Assembly: GCA_900770605.1 (NCBI GenBank)
Contig: CAAGKS010000101.1
Span: forward strand, 1 to 7,678
Direction of reading: 5' to 3'
DNA: 7,678 bases
DNA from: Clostridia bacterium
GTDB taxonomy: Bacteria > Bacillota > Clostridia > Oscillospirales > CAG-272
The notes below the pieces were generated by a model. That model did no database searches, was not told the DNA's origin, and saw nothing but the letters and a program-made list of their open reading frames with translations. Position 1 is the first letter of the stretch. Each line of letters starts with the position of its first letter. Shown here piece by piece: positions 1 to 6,046 of the stretch. Position numbers and translations under genes: made by a program.

Positions 1-61
1 CTGCAAGCTTATGTACTCCGTCATATGAAAGTACCTTGAAATCTCTTACGTTTATACTCAT
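1..61 (-). CDS. N-terminal fragment of an unidentified protein downstream of glpK (runs off the left edge)
   Basis: An ATG on the minus strand at position 61 opens a frame of 20 codons that reaches the window edge without a stop; the peptide begins MSINVRDFKVLSYDGVHKLA. It starts 5 bp after the glpK stop codon, and the GAGGAG that encodes the last two Glu residues of GlpK sits at Shine-Dalgarno distance, so the two genes are probably translationally linked in one operon. The VLSYDGVHKL pattern is reminiscent of the N-terminus of clostridial alpha/beta hydrolases (lysophospholipase-like), which would suit a glycerol-releasing role next to glycerol kinase. That assignment rests on memory of 20 residues only and should not be relied on. 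The reading frame and operon position are well supported; the function is not. Confidence 0.6.
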   Translation of the reverse strand, partial: MSINVRDFKVLSYDGVHKLA

Positions 62-66
62 ATTAG

Positions 67-1575
67 TTACTCCTCACATGTAAAAGCTCTGCAAGCACGG
101 ACGGCTCTGTTCCAACCGTCAAGCATAGCTTTTCTTTTTTTAGTTCCTATTGAAGGGGTGTAGGTGTTGCTCGTGCCTGTTTTTGCCTTGAGCTCCTCGC
201 GGCTTCCAAAAAATCCTACCGCAAGACCTGCAAGATATGCCGCGCCAAGAGCCGTTGCCTCGGCAGAGATCGAGGTATTTACGTCAATATCAGAAATATC
301 TGCCTGAATTTGCATAAGCAGTCCGTTTGCACTCGCCCCACCGTCAACCTTGAGTGAGTGTATTTTGCTGCCCGACGAAATGTGCGCCATATCCTTGTCG
401 ATAGCACTTATTACGTCGTTTGTCTGATATGCAATAGACTCCAGAGCCGCGCGTATTATGTGATTTGAATTAGTGCCGCGTGTTACACCCAAAATGCTTC
501 CGCGAGCGTTCATATCCCAGTGGGGCGCACCAAGTCCTGCGAAGGCGGGTACAATATATACGCCGCCGGTGTTTTTGACCTTAAGTGCTTTTTTCTCACT
601 GTCAGCAGAGGTTTCTATGAGCTTCATTTCGTCGCGAAGCCACTGTATTACCGCACCGCCAACAAATACGCTGCCCTCAAGCGCGTATTCAATAGGCTTG
701 CCAGACTCGGAAGCGGCAATAGTGGTAAGAAGTCCACTCTGACTTTGTACCGCAGAGTTGCCCGTGTGCGCGAGCAAGAAACAGCCGGTGCCGTATGTGT
801 TTTTAGCAGATCCTGCTTCAAAGCAGCACTGACCGAAAAGTGCCGCCTGCTGATCTCCCGCAATTCCGGAAATCGCGATCTGCTCTCCCATGAAGTCAAA
901 ATGCCCGAATATCTCACTGCTACTGTGTATTTCGGGGAGCATAGACACAGGAATGTCGAGGATGCTCAACATTTTTTCGTCCCATTGTCCCGTATGTATG
1001 TTGCAAAGCATAGTACGTGAAGCGTTGGTGCGGTCAGTAATAAATGTTTTTCCTTGCGTCAGTTTCCAGACTATCCAAGTGTCAACTGTTCCAAACATAA
1101 GCTCGCCCGCCTGGGCCAGCTCTCTCGCGCCTGATACGTTGTCAAGTATCCACTTGATTTTAGTTCCGCTGAAATACGGATCTATGCGCAGTCCCGTGGT
1201 GACTTGTATGTATTCGGAATGACCGCCTTTGTAAAGCTCCTTGCATATATCGGACGTGCGTCTGCATTGCCAAACGATAGCATTGTATATGGGTTTTCCC
1301 GTTCTCTTGTTCCATACCACCGTGGTTTCGCGTTGATTGGTAATACCAAGCGCCGCGATCTCGGCAGGGTTGATCCCGCTTTTAACAACGCATTCCGTAA
1401 GTGCCGCGTATTGATTTGCGTATATTTCCATGGGGTCTTGCTCAACCCAACCGGGTTGAGGATAAATTTGTCTTATCTCGTGTTGCGCCATGGAGATTAT
1501 ATTAGCATCCTTGTCAAAAAGTATCGCGCGCGCGCTCGTCGTACCTTCGTCAAGCGCAAGAATATATTTTTTCAT
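67..1575 (-). CDS. glpK: Glycerol kinase (FGGY family)
   Basis: Cytosolic ATP-dependent kinase that converts glycerol to sn-glycerol 3-phosphate, the entry step of glycerol catabolism and a source of phospholipid backbone. The protein is 502 aa, the usual length. Residues 9-14 read DEGTTS (phosphate-binding loop of the first actin-like domain), 80-83 NQRE and Y134 match glycerol-contacting positions, and 134-146 (YFSGTKIKWILDN) fits FGGY signature 1. GIAGDQQAALFGQ (237-249) carries the catalytic base Asp241, and VDGGAS (410-415) and ATALGAAYLAGLAVG (440-454) are typical C-terminal domain motifs. The frame extends 44 codons further upstream, but the start at 1575 is chosen because it gives the family N-terminus MKKYILALDEGTTS and has TTTTTGGAGG just upstream. 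Many Gram-positive GlpKs have a His before the catalytic Asp that HPr phosphorylates; my alignment puts Asp227 there (DFMG for HFYG), although His225 is nearby. No glpF, glpO or glpD is visible. Confidence 0.97.
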   Translation of the reverse strand: MKKYILALDEGTTSARAILFDKDANIISMAQHEIRQIYPQPGWVEQDPMEIYANQYAALTECVVKSGINPAEIAALGITNQRETTVVWNKRTGKPIYNAIVWQCRRTSDICKELYKGGHSEYIQVTTGLRIDPYFSGTKIKWILDNVSGARELAQAGELMFGTVDTWIVWKLTQGKTFITDRTNASRTMLCNIHTGQWDEKMLSILDIPVSMLPEIHSSSEIFGHFDFMGEQIAISGIAGDQQAALFGQCCFEAGSAKNTYGTGCFLLAHTGNSAVQSQSGLLTTIAASESGKPIEYALEGSVFVGGAVIQWLRDEMKLIETSADSEKKALKVKNTGGVYIVPAFAGLGAPHWDMNARGSILGVTRGTNSNHIIRAALESIAYQTNDVISAIDKDMAHISSGSKIHSLKVDGGASANGLLMQIQADISDIDVNTSISAEATALGAAYLAGLAVGFFGSREELKAKTGTSNTYTPSIGTKKRKAMLDGWNRAVRACRAFTCEE

Positions 1576-1614
1576 CAGCGTCCTCCAAAAACGAAAATGT
1601 TGTACTCTATAACC

Positions 1615-1643
1615 ATTATAAACCATTTGGATATTTATTTCAA
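1615..1643 (-). promoter_or_regulatory. Sigma-A-type promoter of glpK
   Basis: On the minus strand TTGAAA (plus 1638-1643) and TATAAT (plus 1615-1620) are separated by exactly 17 bp, a consensus vegetative promoter. Transcription should start near 1608, giving a leader of about 33 nt. The heptamer AACCATT occurs on the plus strand at 1611-1617 and again at 1621-1627, exactly 10 bp apart and overlapping the -10 box, so it could be a tandem operator on one face of the helix; no regulator gene is present to test this. Confidence 0.8.
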
Positions 1644-1727
1644 CACAAAAACAGATTTTTCTCCGTATCATATAAATTATCGGGAAATCTATTATGCACA
1701 AAGGCAAAATAAAAAATCAAAAAAATA

Positions 1728-1756
1728 TTGAATAATCTAATTGTATATGATATAAT
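1728..1756 (+). promoter_or_regulatory. Sigma-A-type promoter of metY-metA
   Basis: TTGAAT (1728-1733) and TATAAT (1751-1756) are separated by 17 bp, with an extended -10 TGA at 1748-1750. The predicted start is near 1763, leaving a leader of only about 27 nt before the metY ATG, with AAGGAG at 1777-1782 as ribosome binding site. This leader is too short for a SAM riboswitch or a T-box, which commonly control Bacillota methionine genes, so control here is more likely at the promoter. It fires away from the glpK promoter, with about 84 bp between the two -35 boxes. Confidence 0.8.
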
Positions 1757-1790
1757 AACTATGAATGTATATCTATAAGGAGAAAAACTT

Positions 1791-3080
1791 ATGTCAGAAT
1801 ATAAAATAGAAACGAAATGCGTGCAAGGCGGTTATACTCCCGGTAACGGAGAGCCCCGTCAGATACCGATAATTCAGAGCACTACCTTCAAGTATGCAAC
1901 GAGCGAGGATATGGGTAAGCTCTTTGACCTTGAGGCTTCGGGATATTTCTATACCCGTCTGCAGAACCCCACAAATGATAGCGTTGCCGCTAAGATCTGC
2001 GATATGGAGGGCGGTACTGCCGCTATGCTCACCTCTTCAGGTCAGGCAGCAAACTTCTTTGCAATATTCAATATCGCTTCAAACGGTGACCACGTTGTTT
2101 CTTCCTCTTCTATATACGGTGGAACGTTCAACCTTTTCTCCGTAACCATGAAGCGTATGGGAATTGATTTCACCTTCGTTTCTCCCGATGCTACTGAGGA
2201 CGAGCTCAGAGCCGCATTCCGCCCCAATACCAAGGCGGTGTTCGGTGAGACTATCGCAAATCCTGCGCTCACAGTGCTTGATATCGAGCTTTTTGCAAAG
2301 GTAGCGCACGAGAACGGAGTTCCGCTCATCATAGATAATACGTTTGCAACACCCGTAAACTGCCGTCCTTTCGAGTGGGGCGCAGATATCGTAACACACT
2401 CCACCACCAAGTATATGGACGGTCACGGAGCGGCTGTCGGCGGCTGTATCGTTGATAGCGGTAAGTTTGACTGGACTAAGTACCCCGAGAAGTTTGCAGG
2501 CCTTTGCACGCCGGATGCAAGCTATCACGGAGTTACCTATACCGAGAGATTTGGACTTGAGGGCGCGTTCATAACCAAGGCAACGGCTCAGCTCATGCGT
2601 GATTTCGGTGCTATCCAGGCGCCTCAGAACGCATTCTTGCTCAACCTCGGACTTGAAAGTCTGCACGTAAGAATGGCTCGCCATTGTGAGAACGGACTTG
2701 CGGTTGCAAAATTCCTTAAAAACGACGATAGAATCGCTTGGGTAAGCTACCCCGATCTCGAGGGCGACAAGTATTACGAGCTTTCCAAGAAGTATATGCC
2801 CGGCGGAAGCTGCGGCGTTGTAAGCTTCGGCATCAAGGGCGGCAGACGCGCGGCTGAGAGCTTTATGAAGAACCTCAAGATCGCGGCTATAGAAACTCAC
2901 GTTGCCGACGCGAGAACCTGCTGCTTGCATCCCGCAAGCGCAACTCATAGACAGATGACTGATGAGGAGCTCGTTGCGGCAGGCGTTGGTCCTGACCTCG
3001 TAAGATACTCCTGCGGTATTGAAAACGCGCAGGACCTCATCGACGACATCAAGCAGGCGCTTGATGCGATCGAGGCTTAA
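1791..3080 (+). CDS. metY: O-acetylhomoserine sulfhydrylase (O-acetylhomoserine aminocarboxypropyltransferase)
   Basis: PLP-dependent enzyme of the Cys/Met metabolism family. It is expected to replace the acetyl group of O-acetyl-L-homoserine with sulfide, giving homocysteine and acetate in the cytosol. It is 429 aa, the usual MetY length, longer than the roughly 380-400 aa of cystathionine gamma-synthases. Visible motifs are YTRLQNPT (54-61, cofactor-phosphate contacts from the partner subunit), SSGQAA (82-87), IDNTFATP (181-188, with Asp182 at the PLP pyridine nitrogen), HSTTK with Schiff-base Lys207, and VRYSCGIEN (404-412), whose Arg405 would bind the substrate carboxylate. The start follows TAAGGAGAAAAACTT. 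It is first in an operon, 49 bp ahead of metA, which should make its substrate. Cystathionine gamma-synthase or methionine gamma-lyase activity cannot be fully excluded from sequence, but length and context favour MetY. Confidence 0.95.
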   Translation: MSEYKIETKCVQGGYTPGNGEPRQIPIIQSTTFKYATSEDMGKLFDLEASGYFYTRLQNPTNDSVAAKICDMEGGTAAMLTSSGQAANFFAIFNIASNGDHVVSSSSIYGGTFNLFSVTMKRMGIDFTFVSPDATEDELRAAFRPNTKAVFGETIANPALTVLDIELFAKVAHENGVPLIIDNTFATPVNCRPFEWGADIVTHSTTKYMDGHGAAVGGCIVDSGKFDWTKYPEKFAGLCTPDASYHGVTYTERFGLEGAFITKATAQLMRDFGAIQAPQNAFLLNLGLESLHVRMARHCENGLAVAKFLKNDDRIAWVSYPDLEGDKYYELSKKYMPGGSCGVVSFGIKGGRRAAESFMKNLKIAAIETHVADARTCCLHPASATHRQMTDEELVAAGVGPDLVRYSCGIENAQDLIDDIKQALDAIEA

Positions 3081-3129
3081 GACCTAAAATAAGCAATAAT
3101 TTCACCATATAAGAAAGGAGGGCGGATAA

Positions 3130-4047
3130 ATGCCGATCAGAATACCGAATTTGTTGCCTGCAACACAGGTGCTTCTTGATGAAAATATCTTCGTTATGAC
3201 GGAGACGCGTGCTATGACGCAGGACATACGTCCCTTGAAGATAGTTATGCTCAACCTGATGCCTCAGAAGATCATAACCGAAACTCAGATAGCAAGACTT
3301 ATCGGAAATACACCCTTGCAGGTAGAGCTTGAGCTGCTTCAAACCGCCACCCATAAATCAAAGCATACCTCCGCGGAGCATATGCTTGCATTTTATAAGA
3401 CCTTTGACGAGATAAGAGACAGAAAGTTCGACGGACTTATAATCACAGGCGCTCCCGTTGAGCATATGGAGTTCGAGGAGGTCGAATATTGGGACGAGCT
3501 TTGCGAGATAATGGAGTGGAGTAAGACCCACGTAACAAGTACGTTCCACATCTGCTGGGGCGCACAGGCAGGACTTTACTATCATTATGGCATACAAAAG
3601 CGCCATTTGGATAAGAAAATGTTTGGAGTGTTCGAGCATAAGCTGGACTATAAGCGATCTATGCTTTTCAGAGGCTTTGACGATACGTTCGTAGTTCCTC
3701 ATTCCCGTCATACCACCTGCTGGCGCGAGGATATAGCGGCAGTTCCCGAGCTTAAAATACTTGCAAGCTCAGAGGAGGCAGGAATTTTCGCCTGCGCTAC
3801 CGACAAGGGCAGACAGATCTTTATCACGGGACATTCCGAATACGATCCCGATACGCTCAAGCGCGAGTATTTGCGCGATAAGGAGGCAGGGCTCGAGATA
3901 GACGTTCCCAAGAACTATTTCCCGAACGATGACGATACCAAAGAGCCTATCGTACGTTGGCGTAGCTGCGCAAATCTGCTTTATTCCAACTGGCTCAACT
4001 ACTTCGTATATCAGTCCACGCCTTACGATATTGAACAGATCAATTAA
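3130..4047 (+). CDS. metA: Homoserine O-acyltransferase, predicted O-acetyltransferase (MetA family)
   Basis: MetA-type enzyme with a class I glutamine-amidotransferase-like fold that activates the homoserine hydroxyl at the start of methionine synthesis. It has 305 aa, typical for the family. Residues fall at the positions known from characterised MetA: catalytic Cys142 in HICWGAQAGLYYHYG, and His235 and Glu237 in ITGHSEYDP. Residue 111 in ITGAPVEHMEF is Glu. In this family Glu at that position goes with acetyl-CoA use and Gly with succinyl-CoA use, so the predicted product is O-acetylhomoserine, the substrate of the MetY encoded just upstream. The start is supported by the very strong AAGAAAGGAGGG at 3111-3122. 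The 49-bp gap after metY contains no terminator-like hairpin, so the two genes should be cotranscribed. Many databases call this family homoserine O-succinyltransferase, which is probably wrong for this copy. Confidence 0.95.
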   Translation: MPIRIPNLLPATQVLLDENIFVMTETRAMTQDIRPLKIVMLNLMPQKIITETQIARLIGNTPLQVELELLQTATHKSKHTSAEHMLAFYKTFDEIRDRKFDGLIITGAPVEHMEFEEVEYWDELCEIMEWSKTHVTSTFHICWGAQAGLYYHYGIQKRHLDKKMFGVFEHKLDYKRSMLFRGFDDTFVVPHSRHTTCWREDIAAVPELKILASSEEAGIFACATDKGRQIFITGHSEYDPDTLKREYLRDKEAGLEIDVPKNYFPNDDDTKEPIVRWRSCANLLYSNWLNYFVYQSTPYDIEQIN

Positions 4048-4069
4048 AAGCTTAAAATTGCTCATAAAA

Positions 4070-4113
4070 AGGCGTAGCGTCCTTGGCGGCAGCCAAGGCA
4101 CTACGCCTCTTTG
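4070..4113 (+). terminator. Intrinsic terminator-like hairpin after metA, possibly bidirectional
   Basis: AGGCGTAG (4070-4077) pairs with CTACGCCT (4101-4108), and CCTTGGC (4081-4087) pairs with GCCAAGG (4092-4098) around a GGCA loop, with a small internal loop between the helices. The plus-strand tail is CTCTTTG, a modest T-run. On the minus strand the hairpin is followed by TTTTT, a better tail, so the element could work in both directions. The next gene starts only 27 bp later and I see no promoter in between, so read-through or attenuation may govern it. Confidence 0.75.
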
Positions 4114-4139
4114 AATGAATTTTTGAAGGGAGTGAGTCT

Positions 4140-5018
4140 ATGCCCGGGACGTATTCGAGAGTGTACGTGGAGATAACCGATATCTGTAATATGAATTGCT
4201 CGTTTTGCCACGGACATTCGCGCGCTCCACGTAGAATGACACTTGATGAGTTCGATAAGATCACTGATGACCTCGTCGGTGTTACTCAATATATTTATTA
4301 TCACCTTATGGGAGAGCCGTTGACACATCCCGAGCTTTGCGATTTTATAAGGCTTGCAAGCAAAAAGGGATTTAAGTCGGCGGTCACTACCAACGGAACG
4401 CTTCTTGATAAGGTAGGAGCATCTCTTATTGACGCGGGAGTGTACAAGGTCAATATCTCCGTGCACAGCTTTGAAGAGCAAATAGGAGAAAGCTCCGATG
4501 GAACATCGTGCAAAAAATCCCAAGAAAGATATCAAAATTACATAGAAAAGTGTCTAAAATTCGCAGATGAAGCGAGCAGAGCAGGAGTTTTGACTGTTTT
4601 TAGGCTTTGGAACAACGGCCACGACGACGGCAGAAATGAAGACATTTTACGTCGTATGAAAGCCAAATTCCCCGACGGAGAGTGGAAATTTTCTCAAAAT
4701 GGGGCGCGGATACGGCATCGTCTGCATCTCGAATACGGGGAGAGATTTGAGTGGCCCGATATTTGCGCGGAGGAGCGCGGAGATCGCGTGTTCTGCTATG
4801 GACTTGCGGATCATTTCGGCATTCTGTGCGATGGCAGCGTAGTGCCTTGCTGCTTCGATTCAGACGGAATCATGACGCTTGGAAATGCCTTTGAGACTAG
4901 TATTTCCGCCATTCTTGACTCTCCAAGGGCGCAACGAATAAGAGAAGGATTTTTGAGGAAAACTGCCTGCGAGGAGCTTTGTAAAAGGTGCGGTTACGCG
5001 CGCAGGTTCAAGGTCTGA
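4140..5018 (+). CDS. Radical SAM/SPASM domain protein of unknown substrate
   Basis: A 292-aa radical SAM enzyme. Residues 16-23 (CNMNCSFC) form the CX3CX2C motif for the 4Fe-4S cluster that cleaves S-adenosylmethionine; MGEP (57-60) matches the SAM-binding GGE-type strand, and VTTNGTLL follows later in the barrel. The C-terminal 75 residues hold Cys219, 230, 237, 238, 277, 281 and 284, with CEELCKRC at the end. This matches a SPASM/twitch extension that carries one or two auxiliary Fe-S clusters, as in anaerobic sulfatase maturases and peptide-modifying enzymes. AGGGAGTGA at 4127-4135 supports the start. No small peptide substrate, sulfatase, transporter or cofactor gene lies beside it, so no reaction can be assigned. 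Neighbours are metA upstream, across the hairpin, and sufC downstream under its own promoter. The domain call is very secure; everything about substrate is open. Confidence 0.93.
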   Translation: MPGTYSRVYVEITDICNMNCSFCHGHSRAPRRMTLDEFDKITDDLVGVTQYIYYHLMGEPLTHPELCDFIRLASKKGFKSAVTTNGTLLDKVGASLIDAGVYKVNISVHSFEEQIGESSDGTSCKKSQERYQNYIEKCLKFADEASRAGVLTVFRLWNNGHDDGRNEDILRRMKAKFPDGEWKFSQNGARIRHRLHLEYGERFEWPDICAEERGDRVFCYGLADHFGILCDGSVVPCCFDSDGIMTLGNAFETSISAILDSPRAQRIREGFLRKTACEELCKRCGYARRFKV

Positions 5019-5203
5019 TGCCTTTTTTACTCCCATTTTTTATCTTGTGGCAGGCAACGCCGAATTCTTGATAAAAAATGATGAAATATCAAAATTACTA
5101 ATAAAAGTATCAAAATGATATATAGAAAATAATGATTTTTGAGGGAAAATGCGCGGTTTTTTCAAAAAATGTACAGTTTTTTACAGAAAATGCAAAGTTG
5201 CTA
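5019..5203. other. AT-rich intergenic region upstream of the suf promoter; no gene seen
   Basis: The gap between the radical SAM gene and sufC is 306 bp in all; this is its left part. I find no convincing reading frame or GC-rich terminator. ATTTTTTATC (5035-5044) and GATAAAAAAT (5070-5079) form a perfect 10-bp inverted repeat, with a short GGC/GCC (5049-5051/5059-5061) inside it; it could be a weak bidirectional terminator or a protein site. The stretch 5140-5200 is rich in A and T runs, with AAAATGC occurring twice. It may be a curved or UP-type region feeding the suf promoter. Confidence 0.5.
5068..5116. promoter_or_regulatory. Phased TATCAA motifs upstream of suf (possible operator array)
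   Basis: TATCAAAAT occurs at 5087-5095 and again at 5108-5116, exactly 21 bp apart, about two helical turns. The inverted hexamer TTGATA lies at 5068-5073, forming an inverted repeat with the first copy. The regular spacing on one DNA face would suit a regulator, but the region is very AT-rich and chance is a real alternative. No regulator gene is in the window. Confidence 0.3.
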
Positions 5204-5232
5204 TTGAAATCCCCTTGAAAATAATGTATAAT
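5204..5232 (+). promoter_or_regulatory. Sigma-A-type promoter of the suf pair
   Basis: TTGAAA (5204-5209) and TATAAT (5227-5232) are separated by 17 bp. A second TTGAAA at 5215-5220 is only 6 bp from the -10 box and is not used in this reading. The transcript should begin near 5239, giving a leader of about 86 nt before sufC. This is the third promoter in the window with the same 17-bp spacing and near-consensus boxes. Confidence 0.8.
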
Positions 5233-5252
5233 ATTCTAATGCAGATTTTCAC

Positions 5253-5303
5253 GCGCACCGTTACTGCTTGAAAAACGGTCTGCGCCTATCTTCTGCAAAC
5301 AGA
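5253..5303 (+). promoter_or_regulatory. Folded 5' leader of the suf transcript
   Basis: GCGCA (5253-5257) pairs with TGCGC (5281-5285), and CCGTT (5258-5262) pairs with AACGG (5274-5278). This makes a 10-bp stem with a 2-nt bulge (5279-5280) and an 11-nt loop. A small second hairpin follows, TCTG (5292-5295) with CAGA (5300-5303). The Shine-Dalgarno AAAGGAG (5311-5317) is left free. There is no T-run, so this is not a terminator; it could protect the mRNA or bind a regulator. I do not recognise it as a known riboswitch. Confidence 0.4.
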
Positions 5304-5324
5304 TCTTCGGAAAGGAGAAGAAAA

Positions 5325-6035
5325 ATGTTAGAGCTTAAGAATATTTCTTACAAGGTCGCGGACAAAGAGATCTTGAAAAATATAAATCTTAAAATCGACG
5401 ATCGCTTTGTTGCGATCACGGGCCCCAACGGTAGCGGCAAGTCAACGCTTGCTAAGATCATTGCGGGAATAATCCAACCCACAGAGGGTAGGATATTTTT
5501 TAACGGCGAGGACATCACAGATATGTCCATCACTGACAGAGCCAAGAACGGCATCAGCTTTGCATTTCAGCAGCCTGTCAGATTTAAGGGTATTACTGTA
5601 AAATACCTCATTTCTCTTGCCGCAGGCAAGAACACAAGCGTTGCAGACGCTTGTAAATATCTCTCGGAGGTTGGTCTTTGCGCTAAGGACTATATCAACA
5701 GAGAGGTGAACGCGTCTCTCTCGGGCGGTGAGCTTAAAAGAATCGAGATCGCTATGATAAATGCGCGCGGAACTGCGCTTTCGGTATTTGACGAGCCTGA
5801 GGCGGGAATTGACCTCTGGAGCTTTAATAATCTTATTAAGGTGTTCGAAAATATGCACGAGCGCACCAACGGAACTATTATGATAATCTCTCACCAGGAG
5901 AGGATCCTCAATATCGCTGACAAGATCGTTGTTCTTGCAGGCGGTGAGGTCGTTGAATACGGCGAGAAGGACGTCGTTTTCCCCAAGCTTATGGACGTTC
6001 AGGCGGGTTGCCGCTTTACTAATAACGCTTGTTAA
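5325..6035 (+). CDS. sufC: Fe-S cluster assembly ATPase SufC (SmsC-like)
   Basis: Cytosolic ABC-type ATPase of the SUF family, which drives conformational change in its SufB-type scaffold partner during Fe-S cluster assembly and does not transport anything. It has 236 aa. Motifs in order: Walker A GPNGSGKST (33-41), Q-loop FAFQQP (80-84), signature SLSGGELKR (131-139), Walker B with catalytic Glu in LSVFDEPEAGID (152-163), and the switch His190 in IISHQE. The DEPEAGIDLW version differs from the DE(T/S)DSGLDID of proteobacterial SufC and resembles the short archaeal/anaerobe type. The ATG at 5325 is chosen over an upstream TTG at 5268 because AAAGGAG sits 7 nt ahead of it and the protein then starts with the family pattern MLELKNISY. 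The stop codon overlaps the ribosome binding site of the next gene, so translation is probably coupled. Confidence 0.93.
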   Translation: MLELKNISYKVADKEILKNINLKIDDRFVAITGPNGSGKSTLAKIIAGIIQPTEGRIFFNGEDITDMSITDRAKNGISFAFQQPVRFKGITVKYLISLAAGKNTSVADACKYLSEVGLCAKDYINREVNASLSGGELKRIEIAMINARGTALSVFDEPEAGIDLWSFNNLIKVFENMHERTNGTIMIISHQERILNIADKIVVLAGGEVVEYGEKDVVFPKLMDVQAGCRFTNNAC

Positions 6036-6046
6036 GGAGGTAGGGC

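Noticed and set aside
520..1020. A 166-codon plus-strand frame antisense to glpK
   Set aside because: The composition is unlike a protein family and it overlaps the conserved FGGY core on the other strand.
1576..1707. An N-terminal extension of GlpK by 44 residues
   Set aside because: The extension would cover the glpK promoter and predicted transcription start, and the family N-terminus with a good ribosome binding site begins at 1575.
1757..1790. A SAM riboswitch or T-box ahead of metY
   Set aside because: The promoter lies too close to the start codon, and no conserved riboswitch core or T-box sequence is present.
2079..2948. A 289-codon open frame on the minus strand, antisense to metY
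   Set aside because: It has no recognisable domain, no good ribosome binding site, and lies wholly inside a well-conserved enzyme gene on the other strand; a by-product of metY codon use.
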